A model generated the notes under the pieces. It had not been told where the DNA came from. It did not search any database and was given only the letters and a program-made list of their open reading frames with translations. From an uncultured Eubacteriales bacterium (GTDB lineage: Bacteria; Bacillota; Clostridia; Peptostreptococcales; Anaerovoracaceae), in NCBI GenBank assembly GCA_902774265.1, contig CACYHR010000025.1, forward strand, positions 1 to 64,000: a DNA stretch of 64,000 bases, written 5' to 3'. A program made the position numbers and the translations under genes. The number at the start of each line of letters is the position of its first letter. Within the stretch, counting starts at the first letter, position 1. Shown in pieces: positions 56,880-64,000 of the stretch.

Positions 56880-57079
56880 AAACAGTTTGTCTAAGAGATG
56901 GACTGTTTTTTTGTTCTTGCAGATGTATTTCGCTTTACATGGTTACGGATGTTCGTTGAATTGCAGCCATCCCGCTGCAATAAATACCGACTGTAGGCAA
57001 ATAGGCAACATAAACCGGCTGAAATGTGATAGAATCAGTCTGGTTATTTATATTCGTTACAACACAAGGGAATCAGTAT
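56880..57079 (+). other. Intergenic region with terminator-like hairpin and dispersed repeat copy 2
   Basis: AACAGT (56881-56886) and ACTGTT (56902-56907) followed by a T run make a weak terminator after the second precursor. The dispersed repeat (GCAGATGTATTTCGC at about 56919, TGAATTGCA near 56957) matches the one at 48612. TAGAAT near 57029 may be a -10 box for the export genes. Confidence 0.4.
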
Positions 57080-58645
57080 ATGTCAAATCCATTCAGAAAA
57101 TCAGTAATAGACAAGCTGTCATCTCCGGAGAAGCTTGACCAGTCAATCATAATAATAGCTCCGTCATTCTGGGTCGCCGCTTTGGGCGGGCTGCTTGTTA
57201 TAGCAGTCGCTCTTGTATGGTCGATAATCGGAAGGCTTCCTGTCAATGTCAGCGCCGGCGGCATGTACATGGGCGCAGGAGGTCTGCAGTCTGTTGTGGC
57301 GGAAGCCGATGGAGTGGTAGATACCGTGTATGTGAACGAAGGAGATGAAGTTAATAAAGGCCAGAAGATAGCTCAGCTCGACTCAGCTGTTTTTGATGAG
57401 CAGATATCTGCTCTGCAGACACGGAAGACAGATGTGGAGAGCGTCACATTCTGGTCATCAGACGATCCCGAAACTGCGGATACCAAGCCTCTTTTAGAAA
57501 TAAAGGCACAGGCCGGTCTGGCCGATACAAACCTTACCGCAGATCAGATAGCACTCAGAGAAAGATCGAAGGCCCTTTCAAAGCAGAGAAAAACAACTTC
57601 GGAAGCCAAAGCAAAGAAAAATTCAGCTAAAAATACTTATCGTAAAAAGCAGGCCGCTTATGCCAAAGCACAGAATGCATACGAGAAAGCAAGTGAGGCA
57701 TACAAAACTGCAGCAGCTGAATTGCAGGAAGCAATCAACGAAGGCAAAACCGGAGATGAACTGATTCCGTATCAGACAGCTGTCGAAGAGACGGAAAAGG
57801 CTCTCAAATCTGCTGAAGGCAGAGTGAAATCTCGTGAACTGGCATTGAAAAATGCTGAATCGGCATACAGCATGGCAGTACAGACATATAACACTGAGAA
57901 AGCGACTAAGAAGCAGCTTGCGGATACTGTATCCCAGATGGAGGCGAAAGTAAAAGCCGATAAATCCGGAACGGGCAAGCAGGTAACGGCGCTCGAGAAG
58001 CAGTTCAACGCGGCAAAGGGCGGATTGCTTGACCAGATAAATCAGGAACTCAAAAAGCAGCAGAGTGCAGCAGACAAGCTGACGCTCAGATCGAGATTCG
58101 ACGGCAGGGTCACCGGCGTCAGTATAGCTGAGGGTAATGCAGTGCAGGCCGGAATGTCGATATGTACGATCAACTATGACGCCGAGGGAGAAGAGACAGT
58201 CCTTTTTTTACCTGTATCCGAAGGAAAGAAGATAAAAAAGGACATGCCCGTTATAGTTTATCCATCAACAGTGAACCGCCAGGAGGCCGGTCACATGGAG
58301 GGAAAGGTTACAGGAGTCTCAGATACAGTCGTATCTGCTCAGGAGATGATCAATCAGCTTGGCGATCAGTCACTGGCACAGGCATTCCAGCAGAGCGGAC
58401 CTGTGATCAGAGTCAGCTGCAGTCTTGAAAAAGACGAAAACACAGCAAGCGGCTATAAATGGTCGAGCAAAAAGGGGTCTGAGATCGAGCTTGATGAAGG
58501 CACTATAGTACAGGCGGATATCGTGATCGAAGAAAAGGCTCCTATAACGATGCTTATTCCTCTTCTCAAGGAGAAACTCTCAGTAAACAGAGAGCAGAAC
58601 GGGCAGAATAACGGACAGGCATCGCAGTCAGCTGAAGGAAATTAG
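57080..58645 (+). CDS. NHLM-type export adaptor (HlyD family)
   Basis: ATG 57080 follows AAGGGA. The 521-residue protein has a short cytoplasmic start (FRKSVIDKLSSPEKLDQS, characteristic of the NHLM secretion protein), one membrane helix at about 34-55, a lipoyl/barrel-sandwich half (VVAEADGVVDTVYVNEGDEVNKGQKIAQLD near 75), a long lysine/alanine-rich coiled coil (about 170-335) and the second half of the hybrid motif (LRSRFDGRVTGVSIAEGNAV). It bridges the ABC exporter to the cell exterior. The two ABC genes follow immediately. Confidence 0.88.
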   Translation: MSNPFRKSVIDKLSSPEKLDQSIIIIAPSFWVAALGGLLVIAVALVWSIIGRLPVNVSAGGMYMGAGGLQSVVAEADGVVDTVYVNEGDEVNKGQKIAQLDSAVFDEQISALQTRKTDVESVTFWSSDDPETADTKPLLEIKAQAGLADTNLTADQIALRERSKALSKQRKTTSEAKAKKNSAKNTYRKKQAAYAKAQNAYEKASEAYKTAAAELQEAINEGKTGDELIPYQTAVEETEKALKSAEGRVKSRELALKNAESAYSMAVQTYNTEKATKKQLADTVSQMEAKVKADKSGTGKQVTALEKQFNAAKGGLLDQINQELKKQQSAADKLTLRSRFDGRVTGVSIAEGNAVQAGMSICTINYDAEGEETVLFLPVSEGKKIKKDMPVIVYPSTVNRQEAGHMEGKVTGVSDTVVSAQEMINQLGDQSLAQAFQQSGPVIRVSCSLEKDENTASGYKWSSKKGSEIELDEGTIVQADIVIEEKAPITMLIPLLKEKLSVNREQNGQNNGQASQSAEGN

Positions 58646-58656
58646 GAGGCAGGCAT

Positions 58657-60753
58657 ATGAAAAAAAATTACGCCAAAACGCCTACTGTCTATCAGATGGA
58701 ATCGACTGAATGCGGAGCCGCTTCTCTTGCTATGGTGCTGGGGTATTACGGCAAATTCGTTCCTCTCGAAAAGCTGCGTATAGAAACGGGCGTCTCGAGG
58801 GACGGATGCAATATGGTGAATATAAAGATAGCTGCGCAGAAGTTCGGCCTTGAGGTGCGTGGTTACCGCAAATCACCCCAAACCCTGCTCGATCTTCCTG
58901 TGCCCTGCATCATACACTGGAATTTCAATCACTTTGTTGTCTGGGAGGGTCACAAGGGCGACGCCTGCTATATAAACGATCCGGCAATGGGCCGGCGCAA
59001 ACTGACAATTCAGGATATAGACGACTGTTTCACAGGCCTGGTGCTCACCTTTAAGCCGACAGAAAAATTCGAGAAATCGAATGAAAAAGAGAGTCTGTTA
59101 ACATTTGTAAGGGAAAGGCTCAGAGGCCAGAAGGGCGCGATCGCAGGGCTTATACTGCTTGGCTTTTTCCTCCTTATACCGGGTATAGTAGTGCCGATAT
59201 TCTCGAGAGTGTTCATAGACGATATACTGCTTGGAGGTAACGACGACTGGGTCACTGCGCTTCTTGTGATCATGCTCTTCACCGCATTATTTCAGTCGTT
59301 ACTCACATATTACAGAGCGCAGACCCTGCAAAAGCTGCAGGACAAAATGATAATGATCAGTGCCTATAATTTCCAGTCTCATATGCTGAGACTGCCTATA
59401 GGATTCTTCACACAGAGATATGCGGGTGATCTCTCAAACCGTATAGAGAATAACAATAATATCAGTGTGTTTCTGACAAGCCAGCTGGCCGAAGCAGTAC
59501 TCAACTGCATAATGGCTCCGCTTTATCTGATTCTGCTGCTGTTTTACAGCCCTCTTCTGACGCTTATCGGAGTCGTAATTACTGCTGTCAATCTGATAGT
59601 GATGCAGCGCAGTTCAAAAGTGCTGGGAGATATGTCTATGAAAGCCCAGCAGGATCAGAGCAGGATGATAGGGTCGCTCTTCTCAGGCATAAAAATGAGC
59701 AGTACTCTGAAGTCATCGGGTACAGAAAGTGAATATGCCGGCCGTATACAGGGCAATTACGCAAAAAGCATACGTATGGAGCAATCAATGGGTCTGACAC
59801 AGGAAGCTCTGAATGCGATACCTGAAGTATCGCAGAACATACTGACGGTTCTCACTCTGGTGATAGGCGGGGTGCAGGTTATACACGGAGATATGACCGC
59901 AGGCATGCTTGTAGCATATACCGCTCTGCTGAACTCTTTCACGGCGCCGGTCAATTCGCTTGCAGGCTTTATTATGAATATACAGACCACCAGAGCCGAT
60001 ATGGCCAGAGTCAACGACATAATGAAATACGAACTCGACGACAAATATGCCGAGGAAGAATATGCAAAATTGAGTGATAAACTGCTCGGAAAGGTCGAAC
60101 TCGACAATGTATCGTTCGGCTACAACGTACTGGATCCGCCGCTTGTGGGAGCATCCGGCAGCGGCAAATCTACTGTCGCAAAGCTCTGCTCCGGTCTGTA
60201 CAGACCGTGGGGCGGTGAGATCAGGTTCGACGGATGCCCCGCAGTGAAGGTGCCGCCTGAGGTGATGTCGGCAAGTCTGTCGACAGTGAGTCAGAACATC
60301 TCGCTTTTCTCCGGCACCATAAGGGATAATCTCACCATGTGGGACAGGTTTGTCACCGATGAAGATATAATCCGGGCAGCAAAGGATGCATGCATCCACG
60401 ACTTTATCACCACCAAGCCGGGTGCATACGAATATGAGCTGACAGAAGGCGGAGGAAACCTCTCCGGCGGACAGAGGCAGAGAATGGAAATAGCAAGAGC
60501 TCTTGTGAGCGGCCCGAGCGTGCTGCTCATGGATGAAGCCACCAGCGCGCTTGATCCTATAGTTGAAAAAGAGATAATCGACAATATCAAGATGCGCGGA
60601 TGCAGCTGTATCATAGTAGCTCACAGACTGTCGGCCATAAGAGACTGTGACGAGATAATCGTTCTCGATCACGGCAAGATAGTACAGAGAGGCACACACG
60701 AAGAACTGTCGAAAGTGCCGGGCCATTACCAGAGACTTACGGAAACGATGTAA
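58657..60753 (+). CDS. C39 peptidase-ABC exporter with apparent deletion before Walker A
   Basis: The 698-residue protein begins with a C39 double-glycine peptidase (ESTECGAASLAMVLGYYG with the catalytic Cys near residue 13; HFVVWEG near 91; NDPAMGRR near 107), followed by about six membrane helices (155-420) and an ABC domain. Walker A GASGSGKST, the Q-loop, LSGGQRQRME, LLMDEATSALD and VAHRLS are present. In this family about 16 residues of the type IxxxSLxxKPGxxVAL normally lie between the DPPL segment and VGASGSGKS; here DPPL joins VGASG directly (nt about 60144), so a strand before the P-loop seems missing. The length is correspondingly a little short. It would cut and export both precursors if still active. 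Confidence 0.9.
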   Translation: MKKNYAKTPTVYQMESTECGAASLAMVLGYYGKFVPLEKLRIETGVSRDGCNMVNIKIAAQKFGLEVRGYRKSPQTLLDLPVPCIIHWNFNHFVVWEGHKGDACYINDPAMGRRKLTIQDIDDCFTGLVLTFKPTEKFEKSNEKESLLTFVRERLRGQKGAIAGLILLGFFLLIPGIVVPIFSRVFIDDILLGGNDDWVTALLVIMLFTALFQSLLTYYRAQTLQKLQDKMIMISAYNFQSHMLRLPIGFFTQRYAGDLSNRIENNNNISVFLTSQLAEAVLNCIMAPLYLILLLFYSPLLTLIGVVITAVNLIVMQRSSKVLGDMSMKAQQDQSRMIGSLFSGIKMSSTLKSSGTESEYAGRIQGNYAKSIRMEQSMGLTQEALNAIPEVSQNILTVLTLVIGGVQVIHGDMTAGMLVAYTALLNSFTAPVNSLAGFIMNIQTTRADMARVNDIMKYELDDKYAEEEYAKLSDKLLGKVELDNVSFGYNVLDPPLVGASGSGKSTVAKLCSGLYRPWGGEIRFDGCPAVKVPPEVMSASLSTVSQNISLFSGTIRDNLTMWDRFVTDEDIIRAAKDACIHDFITTKPGAYEYELTEGGGNLSGGQRQRMEIARALVSGPSVLLMDEATSALDPIVEKEIIDNIKMRGCSCIIVAHRLSAIRDCDEIIVLDHGKIVQRGTHEELSKVPGHYQRLTETM

Positions 60754-63312
60754 ATGAAGCAGATTGTTCTCAAGGGTGGGGATATCCACTACACAAATAA
60801 AGACCGCGCCGTATACAGTATTGTTAAGGGACCTGTCCTTGTTTATCTTATACCGTTCAGAGACGGAGTCGAGGGCAGGAGGTTTTTGCTAGGCAGATTT
60901 GAAGATAACGAGTCGATACCGGGCTTCCACCATAAGTCCGATCTTTTCGGTGAATGGAAATTCGGATTTGTTGCGATGGATCTCGCGGGGCTGATTCTGG
61001 AAGACAGTGAGGCTGATGATGGGCTTCTCATGGACTTTTCTGAAAGCATCGGCATGAAACTGCCGAGGGCAGGGGCTTTTGATGAGCAGATCATAGAACG
61101 ATATGAACGCATAGCGGTAAAGGAAAAGGGATATATATACGCCGCAAAGAGGGAGCGTGCCCGCACAAAGCGCAAGACGCTCGGGATGATATCCGACTAC
61201 TTTGACAAGCAGCGGTCTAAAGAAAAGGCAGCAGGCTTTACGGAGACCGGTAAACCGCTCTACGATGCAGCTGCATATATCTGTGCTCGTGAGAAGATAA
61301 GCATCGCGCCGATTGAGCGCATCAATGAAGCATGCGGCCGCAGATATGATATAAACGATATCGCCAGAGTCTCGCATTTCGTTATCAGAGAGGTAGTGCT
61401 CGAAGAGGAATGGCAGCGAAAGGACTCAGGATCGGTGCTGGCTTTCCGCAAAGAAGACAACAGCCCTGTCGCCTGTGTGCCGAAGGGACCGAAAAAACAC
61501 AGAATGTACGATCCCGGGGCAGGAATAACAAAGCTGATGAACAGCGATGACGTATCAGAGCTTGAGGGAAAGGCGTACATGTTTTACAGGCCTTTTCCTG
61601 AGAAAGCCATTACAAAGATGGATCTGTTCCGATTCGGCATGCAAAAAGTATATCCGGGCGATCTGGTGAGACTCTTCGGTCTGGCGCTGCTCGGCACACT
61701 GGTCGGGCTTCTGATCCCTTACATGAATGAACAGGCATATGACAAATTCATACCTATGGGCAATTCCTCCGGTCTGATGCAGATCGGTGCAGTTCTGCTT
61801 GCGTGCTCACTCGGTAATATATCGTTCACGGTCGTAAAAAATCTGGCATCATTCCGGTCGATGAATACGATGGAATATGCGGTGCAGTCAGCGGTGATAG
61901 ACAGACTGTTCAATCTGCCTGAGAGCTTTTTCAGAAAATATGACGCCGCGAATCTCGGACAGCGGGTTATGGGCATAGCGCAGATATACAATGTGCTGGC
62001 GCAGAGCCTCGTCACGACACTTTTATCCGCAGTATTCTCGCTGCTGTATCTCTGGCGGATGTTCAAATATTCCCGTGCGATGTCTGTCTGGGCAATAGTA
62101 ATGCTGGCTGTAGTGATGGCATTTGTCCTTTATATGGGCTTCAATCAAATTAAATATGAAAAGCTGAAGCGTGATGCGGATGTGAAGATACAGTCGATCT
62201 CATTCCAGAACATCCTCGGTATCAATAAGATAAGAGATGCCTGGGCGGAAGACCGTGCTATAATGCGTTATTTTGAGCCTTTCATAGAATCACGCCGAAT
62301 CAACAGAACCAAAGAAAATTATACAAGAGTAGTAAATGCAGTAACATCGTCAGCATCGATCATATTCTCGATAGTCTTTTTCTATCTGATGATCCGTAAA
62401 AGCATAGGTCTTACTATCGGTGAGTTCACTGCATTCACGTCGGCTTTCGGTTCTTTCTCGGCATCCATGCTCACGATAGTGCAGAACTTCCTTGTGGTGA
62501 ATCAGGTAAAGCCTCTGTACGAATTCGCACAGCCTGTGCTGGAGAGTATTCCTGAACTGTCCGAAGAAACCAGACTGCCCGGCAGACTTGAAGGAGAAAT
62601 AGAAATAAACAACGTCACATTCTCATACGATCCCGGTGAGCCGCCTGTGATCGACGGCCTCAGCCTGCATATCAAGCCGGGTGAATACATAGGAGTCGTG
62701 GGTTCTTCCGGCTGCGGCAAATCGACCTTGCTGAAGCTGCTGCTGGGATTTGAAACTCCTCAGCTGGGAAAGATATATTATGATCAGGCAGATATAGATG
62801 AGCTTGATAAAAGAGAGCTCAGAAAGAAATTCGGAGTAGTGCTGCAGGATGGCGGCCTTATATCCGGAAGCATATCCGATAACATAACAATAACAGCGCC
62901 GAATACGGGCAAGGCCCGCGTAGAGGAGGTAATAAAAGAAGTCGGCCTCGAAGAAGATATAAAGAATATGCCTATGGGACTGCATACCATGGTAGCCGAA
63001 GGAGCCGCCACCATATCCGGCGGGCAGGCACAGCGCATACTAATAGCTCGTGCCATAGTTAATAAACCAAAAATTATATTCCTCGATGAAGCAACAAGCG
63101 CACTCGACAATGTGACACAGAATCAGGTGGTGGAGACACTCGAGAGCATAAATGCCACAAAGCTTGTAATAGCCCACAGGCTGTCCACGGTGCGCAACTG
63201 CGATCGTATAATCGTGATGGATAAAGGGCAAATAGTCGAACAGGGCACATATGATGAACTTATGGCAATGAAGGGACTCTTCCACAGCCTTGCGGTCAGG
63301 CAGATATCTTAA
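60754..63312 (+). CDS. NHLM bacteriocin system ABC transporter (ATP-binding/permease)
   Basis: The 852-residue protein starts directly after the stop of the preceding gene. Residues about 1-290 are a large N-terminal region with a cyclic-nucleotide-binding-like start (VKGPVLVYLIPFRDGVEGRRFLLGRF), typical of the second ABC protein of NHLM systems. Membrane helices follow (about 305-580), then a complete ABC domain: VGSSGCGKST, ISGGQAQRILIARA, IIFLDEATSALD and IAHRLS. Unlike its partner it keeps the IDGLSLHIKPGEYIGV strand before Walker A. It lacks a peptidase, so it probably pairs with the C39 transporter as a heterodimer. Confidence 0.9.
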   Translation: MKQIVLKGGDIHYTNKDRAVYSIVKGPVLVYLIPFRDGVEGRRFLLGRFEDNESIPGFHHKSDLFGEWKFGFVAMDLAGLILEDSEADDGLLMDFSESIGMKLPRAGAFDEQIIERYERIAVKEKGYIYAAKRERARTKRKTLGMISDYFDKQRSKEKAAGFTETGKPLYDAAAYICAREKISIAPIERINEACGRRYDINDIARVSHFVIREVVLEEEWQRKDSGSVLAFRKEDNSPVACVPKGPKKHRMYDPGAGITKLMNSDDVSELEGKAYMFYRPFPEKAITKMDLFRFGMQKVYPGDLVRLFGLALLGTLVGLLIPYMNEQAYDKFIPMGNSSGLMQIGAVLLACSLGNISFTVVKNLASFRSMNTMEYAVQSAVIDRLFNLPESFFRKYDAANLGQRVMGIAQIYNVLAQSLVTTLLSAVFSLLYLWRMFKYSRAMSVWAIVMLAVVMAFVLYMGFNQIKYEKLKRDADVKIQSISFQNILGINKIRDAWAEDRAIMRYFEPFIESRRINRTKENYTRVVNAVTSSASIIFSIVFFYLMIRKSIGLTIGEFTAFTSAFGSFSASMLTIVQNFLVVNQVKPLYEFAQPVLESIPELSEETRLPGRLEGEIEINNVTFSYDPGEPPVIDGLSLHIKPGEYIGVVGSSGCGKSTLLKLLLGFETPQLGKIYYDQADIDELDKRELRKKFGVVLQDGGLISGSISDNITITAPNTGKARVEEVIKEVGLEEDIKNMPMGLHTMVAEGAATISGGQAQRILIARAIVNKPKIIFLDEATSALDNVTQNQVVETLESINATKLVIAHRLSTVRNCDRIIVMDKGQIVEQGTYDELMAMKGLFHSLAVRQIS

Positions 63313-63365
63313 AGGTTACAATAGCATTGTAGTTATGCCGGAAAAAGAGCAGATCGGGATAAGTA

Positions 63366-64000
63366 ATGGACAGGGCTTCAAAAAAACACAGATCGCTTAA
63401 AACCAAAACCATAATAGTTATTCTGCTGGTATCACTGCTGATGATTCTTGTCGGCAGTGCCGGCGGTCTTGTTCTGTACAGCTATTCCACTCTTAAAAGC
63501 TACAAAAATGAGGCCAGAGATCTTATCTCCTATACGATGTCGATGCAGGACGGCGAATATATCGAAAAAATATTCAGAGAGACCCACAGGGTATATGAGA
63601 GCATGCCCGAAGAAGTCCGCAGTGATCCGACTTCAGATGAGTTCATTGAAGCTGTCATACCGCTTATCGATGATGATTACTATGCGGCGCGGAATATCCT
63701 TGTAAAGTGCAGGGAGGAGACTGTGAACCGCAATATGGCTCTTGTGTTCACCGATCCTGAGTCTTCGGCCCTGGTATATGTTATAGACGGAGATGTCAGA
63801 GAATGGGCGTACCTGCCGTGTCAATGGCAGGTGGAAGACCTTGCGCAGCTTGAGTCTGAACAGAGATCCTCATGGAGACTTATTATGACCTATGAGAAGG
63901 AGTACGGCTGGATCGGAACCGACTGTGACAAGATATACGATACAAACGGAAATGTGATCGGATATGCTGTAATGGATCTGGACATCAATGATTTTCTGAA
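63366..64000 (+). CDS. Membrane sensor protein, cut by the window end
   Basis: From ATG 63366 the frame is open to the end of the window (211 codons). A basic start is followed by a membrane helix (about residues 15-37) and an extracellular region that looks like a Cache-type sensor (YSTLKSYKNEARDLISYTMS, DDDYYAARNILVKCREE, MALVFTD, a WIGTDCDKIYDTNGNVIGYAVMDLDIN ending). Sensors of this shape usually carry a phosphatase, kinase or cyclase domain after a second helix, which lies outside. Placed 53 bases after the exporter, it may control the RiPP locus. Confidence 0.6.
   Translation, partial: MDRASKKHRSLKTKTIIVILLVSLLMILVGSAGGLVLYSYSTLKSYKNEARDLISYTMSMQDGEYIEKIFRETHRVYESMPEEVRSDPTSDEFIEAVIPLIDDDYYAARNILVKCREETVNRNMALVFTDPESSALVYVIDGDVREWAYLPCQWQVEDLAQLESEQRSSWRLIMTYEKEYGWIGTDCDKIYDTNGNVIGYAVMDLDINDFL

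Overview
The window is typical of an anaerobic, host-associated member of the Clostridia (Eubacteriales). Pointers to this are a type III glutamine synthetase, compact operons with GGAGG-type ribosome sites, sigma-A-like promoters, a TRAP transporter beside aro genes, NHLM-type peptide export genes, Clostridia-style surface proteins with InlB-type repeats and DUF3021/LytTR pairs. No rRNA, tRNA or CRISPR array was seen.

Layout: 1-4.5 kb is a patchwork of eroded accessory fragments (serine recombinase, DUF5131, ParB-like) around a methyltransferase-STAS fusion and a dicarboxylate/amino-acid symporter. 4.86-12.9 kb is a tight glutamine/aspartate nitrogen operon: glnN, asnB, pyrG, purA, purB. 12.9-17.2 kb holds a promoter followed directly by fifteen ACGGA repeats and a terminator (candidate small RNA), a receiver-like protein without phospho-acceptor chemistry, and a Cache-HAMP-GGDEF-GGDEF-EAL protein. 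17.2-18.1 kb has two tandem S-box-like RNA structures, the second with a clear antiterminator/terminator switch, ahead of two small unknown genes. 18.4-27.4 kb is a defence operon: a 16-codon basic leader, a PLD-like SNF2-type helicase, DUF4391, a type III Mod and a type III Res whose nuclease domain is cut off by an in-frame TAG. 27.4-29.5 kb is another junction zone: nitroreductase, Smr protein, broken Ig-like protein, truncated RelE/ParE toxin and RelB/DinJ antitoxin.

29.5-34 kb encodes a glycosyltransferase-DUF218 fusion, an ATP-grasp enzyme and a MATE exporter with an RsbW-like tail. 34-43.4 kb is a probable hydroaromatic acid (quinate/shikimate) module: TRAP transporter, aroD, MFS permease and aroE on the minus strand, a divergent LysR regulator, and an Old Yellow Enzyme/FadH-type reductase. 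Two near-identical palindromes sit at the two promoter regions. 43.7-53.5 kb carries two large secreted surface proteins (one frameshifted), a LytTR-DUF3021 pair, a methyltransferase with an attenuator-like leader, and an amidase. 53.5 kb to the end is a candidate RiPP locus: DUF5714 protein, YcaO, a Nif11-type precursor, a second double-glycine precursor, an NHLM adaptor, a C39 peptidase-ABC transporter with an apparent in-frame deletion before Walker A, an NHLM ABC protein, and a membrane sensor cut by the window end.

The strongest candidates for something undescribed are the repeat RNA at 13.06-13.26 kb, the S-box pair controlling non-methionine genes, and the YcaO/Nif11/NHLM locus. All functional statements rest on reading motifs by eye; no database search was possible.
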